From a virus, in IMG/VR virus record IMGVR_UViG_3300033183_000354, positions 88,720-152,719 of that record: DNA of 64,000 nt; one strand, given 5' to 3'. Position numbers and translations under genes: made by a program. A model generated the notes under the pieces. That model worked only from the letters and a program-made list of their open reading frames with translations, was not told where the DNA came from and searched no databases. Positions 12,745 to 21,484 of the stretch are shown here, in pieces; within the stretch, counting starts at the first letter, position 1, and each line of letters begins with the position of its first letter.

Positions 12745-13457
12745 AAAAAATCCTGTAAGCCCTTTAATTCTATTTTATTGTGTTGATTGCAGCTTTTACA
12801 ATCATACTCAATCGTGTGTGTCAATATAGGCATACTATCAACAAAGGTCGTGATCCTATTCAACTGTTCATTTGTAAGTGAACTCATGAACCTTTCAACC
12901 TCTTCACGAGGCTCATCTTTAATCATGATGTTTTCTTCTTCTGTCTGCACAGAATGAATACATGCTACGACCGTCTCGAATAAAACATCGACTACACGAG
13001 AATCATCACTAAAGATCTTTTCATTGTTGATCATATCTTCATATGTAGGATACTTCATCTTAACACTAACCGTATCATTAAGAGGAATAGTCGAAGACGC
13101 GATATCATCAACATTTATTTCAATTTGAGAAAGATCAATTGATACACTATTTTCATGTTCACAATTGCTGCAGCGTGATGATATGTTAGACGTTTCACCG
13201 ACAGATTTAGATCTCACTTTTGTAAACATATAGTCAACATCAAAAGTTGAGAGGTCTTTGACATTAATATCAGAAACACAAGACTGTAAACAACTTAACA
13301 TTGAATTTAAAATTTGTTTTGAATCTTGAGATTCCAATGCAATCAAAAGATTCTTTTGTTCCTTCACTAGAAATGGCCTAAACTTAACTGTCTTCTTTGT
13401 TGAAGGAATAACCATTTCATAGATTGGATTATCATTATTTAACTTTGGTAAAGCCAT
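12741..13457 (-). CDS. 26: Baseplate hub assembly protein gp26
   Basis: 238 residues, T4 baseplate gp26 family (T4_baseplate type). Features: an N-terminal PSTKKTVKFRPFLVKEQKNL block, a Cys pair (CSNC, around residue 91) and a second pair near the C-terminus (CKSC, about 223), which probably bind one zinc as in the family, and acidic helices between. In T4, gp26 takes part in hub assembly. The last codons are GAT TTT TTT TAA, a perfect slippery run directly before the stop, so some ribosomes should shift into the following frame. An AGG-type motif lies upstream of the run. Start overlaps the previous stop (TAATG). Confidence 0.85.
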   Translation of the reverse strand: MALPKLNNDNPIYEMVIPSTKKTVKFRPFLVKEQKNLLIALESQDSKQILNSMLSCLQSCVSDINVKDLSTFDVDYMFTKVRSKSVGETSNISSRCSNCEHENSVSIDLSQIEINVDDIASSTIPLNDTVSVKMKYPTYEDMINNEKIFSDDSRVVDVLFETVVACIHSVQTEEENIMIKDEPREEVERFMSSLTNEQLNRITTFVDSMPILTHTIEYDCKSCNQHNKIELKGLQDFF

Positions 13458-13702
13458 TATGCAGATCTCCTACGCCATACGTCATTGGCATTCACACGAA
13501 TAAATCTTTTATTCGTTTCATTCTTATTTGGATTTTCGATAGTCAGCATTACATTCTTGCCTTTTAGCCAAGCTGCATATTTAGCTGTCATCTGTTCTGT
13601 GCTACCAACCCATTCTCTACGAGATGCTTTAACCAATTGACGATCAATTGGACTACGTTCACCCTTCGAGGTATATTTCGTTCTTTGTCTTTTCTTTCCC
13701 AT
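13457..13702 (-). CDS. Small basic conserved phage protein
   Basis: 81 residues, strongly basic at the start (GKKRQRTKYTSKGERSP) and ending with a strand segment (VMLTIENPNKNETNKRFIRV, then NANDVW). Homologous short proteins accompany gp26 in T4-like marine phages and have no known function. Stop and gp26 start overlap, so the two are co-translated. A role in tail or head assembly is inferred from its neighbours only. Confidence 0.75.
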   Translation of the reverse strand: MGKKRQRTKYTSKGERSPIDRQLVKASRREWVGSTEQMTAKYAAWLKGKNVMLTIENPNKNETNKRFIRVNANDVWRRRSA

Positions 13703-13707
13703 TCACT

Positions 13708-14310
13708 TCACCCTAAATTTAATGATGCTGTTATAAAGTCTTGCGGGTTTTCATCAACCAGCCAGTTTGTATATGAAATTTCTACAGTTAACTGTACTAG
13801 ACCATCAAGTTCATTTGTTAATTCAACTGCATTAATAGTCGTTGGAAATGCATCGATTAGTTTTACAGAATAAACTGTACCCTGACCAATGCCAATATTT
13901 GCTCTTAATGGGCCAATAGATTTGCTAAAGCCAGTAAGAGGTTTTCTTAATTGATGAATTGTAACATCTTCTACATATTCATTCTTATATGATAAATCAT
14001 AAATGCCTTCATTAATGATACTTGATCTCCAAGTATCAAAATATTTTTTTACGCCATAATCATTCATTAGATAAAATGTCATTACCACATCAGTAACAGC
14101 ATAACCATATGCCACCTTTTGGAATTCCATTCCAATCCTACGATCAGTAGTTAAGATTTGTTTACCTGGTAAAGCAACACTAGAACATAGAACATTCATT
14201 TCTCTCCCATCAACTCCAAAACGAGAAGGAAGGTTTACCAAGAAATTATTTGGACGAGCAAAGCCTAATTTTGCTGACGCAATGGATTTAATATCGTCTA
14301 TCGTTGCCAT
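13708..14310 (-). CDS. Tail-tube-fold protein (gp19/gp54 type)
   Basis: 200 residues. Blocks RPNNFLVNLPSRF, MNVLCSSVALPGKQI, then the YGYAVTDVVMTFYLMNDYG segment and VEISYTNW are typical of the tail-tube fold shared by T4 gp19 and gp54: an N-terminal strand pair, a conserved fastening loop with leucine/proline, and a long helix around SWKSSI-like residues (YFDTWRSSII). T4 gp54 starts tube polymerisation on gp48; whether this is the major tube protein or the initiator cannot be decided from one sequence. The tube gene proper would normally lie near the sheath gene, outside this window, so the initiator role is slightly favoured. Confidence 0.6.
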   Translation of the reverse strand: MATIDDIKSIASAKLGFARPNNFLVNLPSRFGVDGREMNVLCSSVALPGKQILTTDRRIGMEFQKVAYGYAVTDVVMTFYLMNDYGVKKYFDTWRSSIINEGIYDLSYKNEYVEDVTIHQLRKPLTGFSKSIGPLRANIGIGQGTVYSVKLIDAFPTTINAVELTNELDGLVQLTVEISYTNWLVDENPQDFITASLNLG

Positions 14311-14894
14311 TAGATCATAGCCCTCGAATCTTTATAAACCTTTGCGCCACTTGCCTTACGCCAATCTGCAGTCGGTAAGAACGTCGCTATCTCCCATTCG
14401 GGAGCAGATACTAAAGCAAAACGACTACGGACATGACTTGTTAAGTATCTCTTATAACAAGGTTTAAAATGCCTAAACTTCTGTGAACCTTTCAATAGCT
14501 TATAAGATAAATCAAACTTTGTCTTCTCATCATAGTTTTTATTCGTCGTAATGTCAAGTAGCGCATCGAGGAACTTAGCCCTTAATATTGGCGGCAAATA
14601 ATGGATATTAAGACCATAAAACCCACCTTCTGCTCGCTCTACCGGAATCACGAGAGGAAACGCATCATAATAAGGTAACGTGTCCTTTGTCTTCGGGTCA
14701 TAGAAGAACATGTACATATTACCAGGAGAAAACTGATTTCTCAGTTTGATCTCATCTTCTTGCATCAATTGATTACGATTGATTCTCTGCATCTGCTGAG
14801 CCTTTTTACGAAACCAATCGCGCGACTCTTTCGTACGCGGATTAATACCTGCACGAAAGGCTTCAAGTTCTAGCTTTTGAAATAGATTCGACAT
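14310..14894 (-). CDS. Conserved T4-like morphogenesis protein
   Basis: 194 residues with blocks FRAGINPRTKESRDWFR, GNMYMFFYDPKTKDTLPYYD, then FPLVIPVERAEGGFYGLNIH and YLPPILRAKFLDAL. This is a recognisable conserved family in T4-like and marine phages, but I cannot tie it securely to a T4 gene; the neighbourhood (next to gp4) allows a gp2-like DNA-end role or another assembly role. An exact late promoter element sits five bases before the ATG. Start/stop overlaps with the next gene (14310). Confidence 0.6.
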   Translation of the reverse strand: MSNLFQKLELEAFRAGINPRTKESRDWFRKKAQQMQRINRNQLMQEDEIKLRNQFSPGNMYMFFYDPKTKDTLPYYDAFPLVIPVERAEGGFYGLNIHYLPPILRAKFLDALLDITTNKNYDEKTKFDLSYKLLKGSQKFRHFKPCYKRYLTSHVRSRFALVSAPEWEIATFLPTADWRKASGAKVYKDSRAMI

Positions 14895-14899
14895 AATTC

Positions 14900-14907
14900 T
14901 ATTTATA
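14900..14907 (-). promoter_or_regulatory. T4-type late promoter, five bases from a start codon
   Basis: TATAAATA on the minus strand, GAATT, then ATG at 14894. By T4 geometry the transcript would start on the ATG itself. It lies between gp4 and the next gene, so it could give extra late transcripts of the tail-assembly genes separate from gp4. Confidence 0.65.
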
Positions 14908-14908
14908 A

Positions 14909-15415
14909 TTATTTCTTACGTTTTTTACGAGAGTAAGGTGCAAGCTTTTTTAATGGTTTCTTAATTTTTCCAGGCATAGCTTTAGGTAATAGCTTCATCT
15001 TTCGAAGCGTATCTTCTGTCCATATCTGAAATTCCCAACCTCTATCCTTTGCATATTCATTTGCAGCTTCCCATTTATTCATATTCTTAATATAAGTTAA
15101 GCTCTCATTAATATATCTCTTCGTACGTTTTTCTCCGATAGGAGGTGCAGTCTCTTTTGCAGGTTTAATCTCAACAAGGACAGTTTTATGATTTGTAAAA
15201 GTAATTTTTATATCTACAAAATATCGATGATATTTCTTATCAACCTCATAATAGTATGGTATGACTGTCTCTTCTGAGCTCCATTCTTTTATGTCAGGAT
15301 TATTATCACACCATTCAAATACTTTCTTTTCCCATGAAGAACGATAGATGACGTTTGTAAAGTCACCTTTGTACTTCTTTGTATTGATTACTTTGTATCG
15401 TCCGGAATATACCAT
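14909..15415 (-). CDS. 4: Head completion protein gp4 (nuclease-like)
   Basis: 168 residues (T4 gp4 is about 150). The conserved blocks are visible: VIYRSSWEKKVFEWCDNNP, WSSEETVIPYYY, KYHRYFVDIKI and VLVEIKPAKE. The E, D and ExK residues fit a restriction-endonuclease-like (PD-ExK/TnsA type) core. gp4 acts after packaging, before tail joining, and may trim or close the DNA end in the portal. The C-terminus is very basic (KIKKPLKKLAPYSRKKRKK). First gene of the minus-strand operon, divergent from gp48. Confidence 0.85.
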   Translation of the reverse strand: MVYSGRYKVINTKKYKGDFTNVIYRSSWEKKVFEWCDNNPDIKEWSSEETVIPYYYEVDKKYHRYFVDIKITFTNHKTVLVEIKPAKETAPPIGEKRTKRYINESLTYIKNMNKWEAANEYAKDRGWEFQIWTEDTLRKMKLLPKAMPGKIKKPLKKLAPYSRKKRKK

Positions 15416-15422
15416 TTTTGAA

Positions 15423-15430
15423 TATAAATA
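15423..15430 (+). promoter_or_regulatory. T4-type late promoter for the baseplate operon
   Basis: Exact TATAAATA in the divergent region between gp4 and gp48. Start expected near 15436, giving a leader of about 30 bases with AGGA before the gp48 ATG. It would drive the long plus-strand structural operon. Confidence 0.75.
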
Positions 15431-15466
15431 AGAAAGAATTATTTAATCTATATATAGGATCTTTTC

Positions 15467-16561
15467 ATGGCTTACGAAAGAGAACGAGTATTGATATCAC
15501 AAGGCGGAGAGAATCAAAGCCGATTGGTTGCGACTGAATATGCGTCAACGAGTACTCAGCCAACTGCGGCCGATAATGGTGAAATACCAGATATTCCGGC
15601 CAATTTACAGTTTCCTCTTATCGATGATCCTGCCTATGCCGGAAAGATTTCATTTGAAGTCTATAAAGTAAAACCTATCGATATTAATGGTCGACCTCTT
15701 TATGAGTCAAAGATCTTCGATAATGTAAGAAAATATATTCCAGGTAGTGGAACTAAAAATTCTGCAACAGCCGATGACGGATTTGCATTTGCTCAAGAAA
15801 AAGAAATTGCAGATAAGACAAAAGAAAATGCTAATATTGTAGCAGATGCTATTATTAATGGGATGGAAACAGAAGATCTTAATAAAAAAGTGACATTATT
15901 TTTTCCTCTTTCAATCAATGTCGATGATGGAGTAGAATACACTAATGGTAATTTAGGAGTACTTGGTGCTGGTGTTCTACAAGGATTAAAAGAAGGAAAC
16001 CCTATCGGGAAGGCAATTGGTGGTTCAATAACTGAAAGTTTAGGCAATTTATTTGATTTTGCTCTTGGATCAGCTAATCAAGAAGCTGCACAATTTGCGG
16101 CATCGAGACTTGCTAAGTTTGGTGCACAGAGTATTAACACTGCTGCAGCAATCGCAACTCAAGTAACTGTTAATCCAAATAGTCGTACTGTATTTGATAA
16201 TGTACGAATTAGAGATTTTGCTTTTACTTTTAAATTAATTCCTAAATCTGCTGCAGAAGCAAGAGAAATCGCCAATATCGTAAAATTCTTTAGACATGAA
16301 TTATATCCTGAAGTAAAAGATGTAGGCGGTTTACCGATTGCATATGAGTTTCCAAATGTATTTAAGATTCGCTTCTTACATCGTGGTCTTGATGCTCGTA
16401 TCCCTAAACTTGAATTCTGTTATTTAGTAGGCGTATCTTCATCGTATAACCCAACGAGTGCTACATTCTTCAAAGATGGTCATCCAAATGAGATTGATAT
16501 GACTTTAAGGTTTAGAGAAATGAGAGCTCTTCATAAGAAAGACGTAAGGGAAGGTAAATAA
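15467..16561 (+). CDS. 48: Baseplate tail-tube cap gp48
   Basis: 364 residues, the same length as T4 gp48. Gp48 sits on the hub and, with gp54, starts tail-tube growth. The diagnostic C-terminal part is clear: VTVNPNSRTVFDNVRIRDF then FTFKLIPKSAAEAREIANIV and later LEFCYLVGVSSSYNPTSATFF, DMTLRFREM. The middle (about 190-240) is Ala/Gly-rich and may touch the tape measure. First gene of the operon behind the 15423 late promoter; stop overlaps gp53 start (TAATG). Confidence 0.9.
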   Translation: MAYERERVLISQGGENQSRLVATEYASTSTQPTAADNGEIPDIPANLQFPLIDDPAYAGKISFEVYKVKPIDINGRPLYESKIFDNVRKYIPGSGTKNSATADDGFAFAQEKEIADKTKENANIVADAIINGMETEDLNKKVTLFFPLSINVDDGVEYTNGNLGVLGAGVLQGLKEGNPIGKAIGGSITESLGNLFDFALGSANQEAAQFAASRLAKFGAQSINTAAAIATQVTVNPNSRTVFDNVRIRDFAFTFKLIPKSAAEAREIANIVKFFRHELYPEVKDVGGLPIAYEFPNVFKIRFLHRGLDARIPKLEFCYLVGVSSSYNPTSATFFKDGHPNEIDMTLRFREMRALHKKDVREGK

Positions 16562-17298
16562 TGCAGTACTTTAAAAACTTTGATGATGTACTCTATAAAT
16601 TTGGCGATGAACAATCTACTGTCGCCTTTCAAGATATTACGACTTATATCGATGTCGTAGATCAAATTAAGGATGCAACTTCTTTTTACACTTATTATAA
16701 TATCCAAGAGTTTGAAAGACCTGACATACTTTCGATTAAGCTTTATGACACACCACTTTATTATTGGACTTTTTTCTTAATGAATGATAAGCTAAGGCAA
16801 CAAGGTTGGCCTCTTACAAATGAAGAACTTGATCGAATAATTAAAAAACAATATCCTCACCGTGTAATTACGACAAGAAATAATTTAACTGGCATCTTTA
16901 AGATAGGCCAAACTGTAACCGGTTCAAGTTCAGGTGCAACCGGTACAATCGCACATCGTCATCTCGATCTTGGTCAAATTATGCTCGATGATGCAAATGG
17001 TACCTTTATTGATGGTGAACAGATTCAATCAATTGCTGTAGGTGAATTTGAAGATACAGTACAATCAATCAATATTGTATCTTCAGAAGAAGAATATAAT
17101 GCAGCACATCATTATGAAGATGTAAATGGTAAGATCGTTGACATTGATCCGTATGTGGGTCCTGGTGCACAATTAACTGAAATTACTAATTATCAAAATT
17201 ATTATAATATTAATCAAGACTTACACCAGATTCGTGTTATCAAGCCAAGTCTTATTGATACAGTAGTATCGAACTATAAAAAAGCATTGAAACAATAA
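16561..17298 (+). CDS. 53: Baseplate wedge protein gp53
   Basis: 245 residues (T4 gp53 is 196). Gp53 joins the wedges to the hub. N-terminal half: FKNFDDVLYKFG and the typical YYNIQEFERPDILSIKLYDT, YYWTFFLMNDKLRQQGWPLT blocks. Residues about 111-160 form an extra beta module (TGSSSGATGTIAHRHLDLG, then TFIDGEQI) not in T4 gp53, which explains the added length; similar modules occur in the gp8 and DUF4815 proteins of this window. C-terminus has the helical tail RVIKPSLIDTVVSNYKKALK. Next gene follows one base later. Confidence 0.85.
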   Translation: MQYFKNFDDVLYKFGDEQSTVAFQDITTYIDVVDQIKDATSFYTYYNIQEFERPDILSIKLYDTPLYYWTFFLMNDKLRQQGWPLTNEELDRIIKKQYPHRVITTRNNLTGIFKIGQTVTGSSSGATGTIAHRHLDLGQIMLDDANGTFIDGEQIQSIAVGEFEDTVQSINIVSSEEEYNAAHHYEDVNGKIVDIDPYVGPGAQLTEITNYQNYYNINQDLHQIRVIKPSLIDTVVSNYKKALKQ

Positions 17299-17299
17299 T

Positions 17300-18685
17300 A
17301 TGACGACTAATCAAACTAATAATGGTCTAAATGTTGCAGATGATTTCGAAATCATTGAAGCACTTCTCATTACCGAGAGGGCGGGCGGACTAACATATGA
17401 CGTCTCGAGAATCATTACAGATTTTGAGATCTATGAGCATATCGATAAACCATTCTTAACAGCGCGTATAGCGATGATTGATGGTAATTCAATTATGGAA
17501 GCTTCTGATATTCAGGGCGGTGAAAAGATTAGGATTCGATTCCAATCTGTTGAAACAAAGAAAGAGTCAACTTCTATTGTAAAAACATTTATTATCGATA
17601 AGGTTATTAAAACTACTCGAGCGAATGAAAGAACTGATGTCGTCTATTTTAGTTGTTATGAAGACGTGATGCTAAAATCAAGCCTCATAAATGTGAATAA
17701 ACATTATAAAGGTAATATGGGAGGCATCGTCTCAAAGATATTATTTGAACACCTCAATAAAAGTACTATCGTTTCGAATGATCTCTTTCAATCAGATATT
17801 CAATTAATTGTACCAAATATGCATCCTATCGAAGCTGCATCATGGGTTAAAAATAGAATTACGAGTAAAGATGGATTTCCATTTTATCTCTATAAGACTT
17901 TAAATAGCGATGACTTTCATCTCATTGATTTAGGTACTTTGATTAAGAGAGAACCGATTAATAAGAGAGCACCATTCCTATATTCAAGAGGAGCTGCACA
18001 AGCTTCATTAGAACAAAGGCATTTGATTATTAAACACTATAAGCATGAAAATACAGATGACATTATGACTTTAGTGCGAAAAGGTTATGTAGGCGCGACT
18101 TACAATTTTATCGATACATTAAAAGGAATTAATCGTAAAGTTGATTTTGATGTGGCAAGTGATGTGTTTTATAATATAGCCGATAAAGATTATCTCGGCA
18201 CATCTCCAAGATTTAATTATGCACCAGATCAAAAGATGGATGATATAAAATTAAGCTCTTATCGATCAACTAATTATAGCGTGATCACTGGTAATGGTGC
18301 GCATACATATGATAATTATAGTATTAAGTCATTAGATGAAGAAGACTATCAGTCATCATATAAAAAGCGTATTGTATCACATGCGCTTAAGAACTTTATG
18401 ACAAAAACCCCTATATCCGTTGTAGTTCCGGGTCGACCTTTTATGAGAGGTGACGGTGACTATACTATTGGTAATGTCGTACGACTGATCTTTCTAGAAT
18501 CAACAAATGATGATCAGAATGAAAAGCGAATTGATACAAAGAAGTCAGGTGATTATGTTCTTTATTCTACTAAACATAGCTTTTCTGTAGCTAGTCCAAA
18601 TCGAATAGATAGCACATTGTTATGCGCCAAGCTTTCTTCATTTGATGTTGGTGTTTCTATTGGAGACTTGCTCAATGTTTCATAA
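17300..18685 (+). CDS. 27: Baseplate hub protein, gp27-like
   Basis: 461 residues (T4 gp27 is 391). Central hub ring that carries the spike. N-terminal tube-like domain: ITDFEIYEHIDKPFLTARIAM, then KTFIIDKVIKTTRANER; followed by VPNMHPIEAASWVKNRITSK and, near the C-terminus, VPGRPFMRGDGDYTIGNVVR, a pattern seen in gp27/VgrG-type hub proteins. The order hub then gp5 matches the function. Overlaps the gp5-like start by 11 bases. Assigned from blocks and position. Confidence 0.8.
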   Translation: MTTNQTNNGLNVADDFEIIEALLITERAGGLTYDVSRIITDFEIYEHIDKPFLTARIAMIDGNSIMEASDIQGGEKIRIRFQSVETKKESTSIVKTFIIDKVIKTTRANERTDVVYFSCYEDVMLKSSLINVNKHYKGNMGGIVSKILFEHLNKSTIVSNDLFQSDIQLIVPNMHPIEAASWVKNRITSKDGFPFYLYKTLNSDDFHLIDLGTLIKREPINKRAPFLYSRGAAQASLEQRHLIIKHYKHENTDDIMTLVRKGYVGATYNFIDTLKGINRKVDFDVASDVFYNIADKDYLGTSPRFNYAPDQKMDDIKLSSYRSTNYSVITGNGAHTYDNYSIKSLDEEDYQSSYKKRIVSHALKNFMTKTPISVVVPGRPFMRGDGDYTIGNVVRLIFLESTNDDQNEKRIDTKKSGDYVLYSTKHSFSVASPNRIDSTLLCAKLSSFDVGVSIGDLLNVS

Positions 18686-19466
18686 GTTTTATGGAGACGA
18701 GACGAGATGGTTTATCGGTGTAGTCGTTGATAACAATGATCCATTAAACCTTGGAAGAGTCAAAGTGCGTATTCACGGTATTCATAGTGATAATAAAGAA
18801 GAGATCCCAGATTGGGCGTTGCCATGGGCTCAGGTTCTTATACCTGTTACAGAAGAAGGTACTACGGGCTATGGCTATAATCCTTATATTATTCCAACTG
18901 CGCAAGTCTTTGGTATTTTCTTAGATGGTAAGAGTTCACAGTTACCTCTTATTCTCGGATCTATTCCAAAAATTGAACAAGGATATGAATCAAGTCAAAC
19001 AGATGAAGATTTAGAAGGAGCTACTCTTGAAGAAAAAGCATTCCTTTATCTTATATCAGATGATCAGCATGCATATACGCCTATACAAGCTGCCGGCATA
19101 TTAGGTAATTTGATTCATGAATCTGGTTTAAATCCTCGTCAAGTATCTAAAGTACCAGGAGAAGATTCATATGGTATCGCACAATGGAATCCAGCAGTTG
19201 GTAGAAAACAAGAGTTATTTGAGTGGTGTAAATTAAATAAGCTTGATCCTTCATCATTGATCGGTCAATTAAAGTTTATTAAATATGATCTTGATAAAAA
19301 TAGTGATCAATATCGTATTGATAAAACACTTGGTGATTTGCAGAATGCTACAACTATTGAAACTGCATGTAAGATCTTTGAAAAGAGATATGAACGACCA
19401 AAGGCCGGAAGTACACAAGCCAGATTAGATGAAGCAATAAAAATTTATGAAAGGCTAGCAGTATAA
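18675..19466 (+). CDS. 5: gp5-like hub protein: OB fold plus lysozyme
   Basis: 264 residues from the ATG at 18675, with GGAG upstream; the frame from 18642 lies within the hub gene. Residues 1-100 form the gp5-type OB domain (GRVKVRIHGIH, LPWAQVLIPVT, QVFGIFLDG). Residues about 115-264 form a tail lysozyme of the Phage_lysozyme2 type: AAGILGNLIHESGLNPRQ with candidate catalytic Glu149, then SYGIAQWNP. T4 gp5 instead carries a T4-lysozyme domain and continues into a beta-helix; here the spike is a separate gene at 21484. The enzyme should cut peptidoglycan during penetration. Confidence 0.85.
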   Translation: MFHKFYGDETRWFIGVVVDNNDPLNLGRVKVRIHGIHSDNKEEIPDWALPWAQVLIPVTEEGTTGYGYNPYIIPTAQVFGIFLDGKSSQLPLILGSIPKIEQGYESSQTDEDLEGATLEEKAFLYLISDDQHAYTPIQAAGILGNLIHESGLNPRQVSKVPGEDSYGIAQWNPAVGRKQELFEWCKLNKLDPSSLIGQLKFIKYDLDKNSDQYRIDKTLGDLQNATTIETACKIFEKRYERPKAGSTQARLDEAIKIYERLAV

Positions 19467-21484
19467 TGGCTCAAAAGATTGCCTATAATACAAATATTAT
19501 TATCCTTGACCATGATCCAATTAAGGTCACGTCTGTACGTGCAAGAAATAAAACGTCACAATTCTATACTACTGTCCAAAACTATAATATTACTGGTAGA
19601 AAAATTACCTTAAATAAAAAATATCAAAATGTAATAGTTGATTATGATTATGATTTAGGTAAAGATCCAGAAGCAGTAACTAATTATGTTGCCTTTTCTG
19701 ATAAGTATTTTAATGAAGAACTTAGTAGTCTTATTAAAAGAAGTGCTAGTGATCAGTTATCAGAAAAGACTACATCTGCACAAAAGAAAAGAGCTGCAGT
19801 CGAAGGTACCACATTAGGTACATCTGTTAAAAAAACTTCGAGTGGTTTTACTTCAATCACCTCAAACTTTTCAGAAGTAGAGACTGCAACAGATGAAGTA
19901 GTCGTAGCATTATTAAGCGGTGATGCAACAGGCGTTAAGGTCGTAAAAGAATTATCTACTGATGAAGCTAATGAGATAACAACTCTAACAGGTAAATCAT
20001 CGAGCGGTGGTTTATTGAATACAGTTGTAGTAAGTGGTAATGCAGAAGGTATTGAAGAAGCTCTTGTAAATGTAATAGGTACGCCAAAGAGTGCCACAAA
20101 AGCAACATTAAGATCAGTATCTCCACATGCAGATGAAGTTGATACTGCAATTGAAGAGCCTATTGCAAATAATATTGCGAATGAATCTGAGAAGATTGCT
20201 ACTCGTACAGTTAATCTATTAAATGAACCATTTAAATCTGTTGATCCAGTAACTGGTCAAAAAGGATTTGGCTCTCTTGGTTTAGATTTTGGTAATATAC
20301 TTGGTGCTATTTTAGGTAAATCAATGTCATTGCCTCAAGTAAGAGCATTTGGTCAAGAAATACCAAGCTTGCCTGCAGGATTTAAACTACCAACTGGTTT
20401 AACTGCACCTCCTGCAATTATCGATAAAACGTCTTCTACTAATATTAGAAACAATTTAAGAAACCTTGCACCATTATCTGCAGCAGTTCAAAACTCAAAT
20501 GCTACATATGTAATTGGTCAAAATAATACTAAGTTTACATATCCTCTGCCAAGTACATATGAGTTTAAGACGATCGGTGGTTATGAAGAACTTGAAAGAG
20601 AACTTAGACTTTCGAAACGAGATATTACTACAGCTATCGTACGTTGGTCATTGACATATACTGATCAGTGGCTTGATGCAAATGATATGCACAAAGAACA
20701 TACTACTTTAATGGTAGATGCACTCGGTGGAACTGAAAAAGCAAAACGTGTATCTCAAACTGTAGGTATTCAATGGCATTATGTGATTCGGCGCGATGGT
20801 GTTATTCAAAGAGGAAGACCTATCGAAAAGAAGACTTATAGCGGAGTAGATGGAATTGATAACCATTCTATTCATATTGGGTTTATTGCAGGATATAATG
20901 GACCTGCAGGATGGGAACATTCAAAGGTAAGTGCAGATTCAATTAATGATGCTCAATGGGAAGCTTTTGATTCATTCATTAAAGCCTTTTATTCAGCTAT
21001 TCCGGGTGGTCAGATATATCCGTATAGTAAATTTAATACGCAATCTCGAGCACCTGGTTTTGATGTAGAACTTTATATTAGTGGTAAATATGGTAAATCT
21101 AATATTGAAACTGCAAGTGTTCTTTCTTCTGAAGAAGTTAATTCAAAGCCTGCAGCGGTAGTAGTTAGTCCTTCTCGCTCACCGCATGCAGACTTTCCGG
21201 CGCTTATACCTGATACAGGACCTGCAACTTCGAGCCTTTCTCCAGGCGAATATAATCAAAAGTCAAGGCAGGCGAATATCTTAAGTAGAGAATTAAAAGC
21301 TTTATTAAAAGATATAAAAGAAAAATATGGTAGACAAATACCAAACAAAGTACAAACAGACATTGATCTAAAAACTGCTGACTTAAATAAAATTGAAGAT
21401 GAATTGTATGGACTTAGAAGAAACTTAAGAAATAATGGTTATGTTTGGGACGCTACTACACAAAGCTTTAAGAAGGATGCATAA
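19466..21484 (+). CDS. Baseplate protein with degenerate amidase domain
   Basis: 672 residues. The N-terminus (about 1-75) is a small beta domain, followed by a low-complexity Ser/Thr/Ala region. Residues about 370-560 resemble the T7-lysozyme/PGRP amidase fold: IVRWSLTYTDQ, WHYVIRRDGVIQRGRP, NHSIHIGFIAGYNG and RAPGFD. In active enzymes the zinc ligands lie in VHxSxT, an upstream His and CPxFD; here the first His is Arg393, the Cys is Ala529, and no His occurs in the 14 residues before Ala529. It therefore probably binds peptidoglycan or serves structure without cutting. The C-terminal part is helical (KIEDELYGLRRNLR). Confidence 0.75.
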   Translation: MAQKIAYNTNIIILDHDPIKVTSVRARNKTSQFYTTVQNYNITGRKITLNKKYQNVIVDYDYDLGKDPEAVTNYVAFSDKYFNEELSSLIKRSASDQLSEKTTSAQKKRAAVEGTTLGTSVKKTSSGFTSITSNFSEVETATDEVVVALLSGDATGVKVVKELSTDEANEITTLTGKSSSGGLLNTVVVSGNAEGIEEALVNVIGTPKSATKATLRSVSPHADEVDTAIEEPIANNIANESEKIATRTVNLLNEPFKSVDPVTGQKGFGSLGLDFGNILGAILGKSMSLPQVRAFGQEIPSLPAGFKLPTGLTAPPAIIDKTSSTNIRNNLRNLAPLSAAVQNSNATYVIGQNNTKFTYPLPSTYEFKTIGGYEELERELRLSKRDITTAIVRWSLTYTDQWLDANDMHKEHTTLMVDALGGTEKAKRVSQTVGIQWHYVIRRDGVIQRGRPIEKKTYSGVDGIDNHSIHIGFIAGYNGPAGWEHSKVSADSINDAQWEAFDSFIKAFYSAIPGGQIYPYSKFNTQSRAPGFDVELYISGKYGKSNIETASVLSSEEVNSKPAAVVVSPSRSPHADFPALIPDTGPATSSLSPGEYNQKSRQANILSRELKALLKDIKEKYGRQIPNKVQTDIDLKTADLNKIEDELYGLRRNLRNNGYVWDATTQSFKKDA

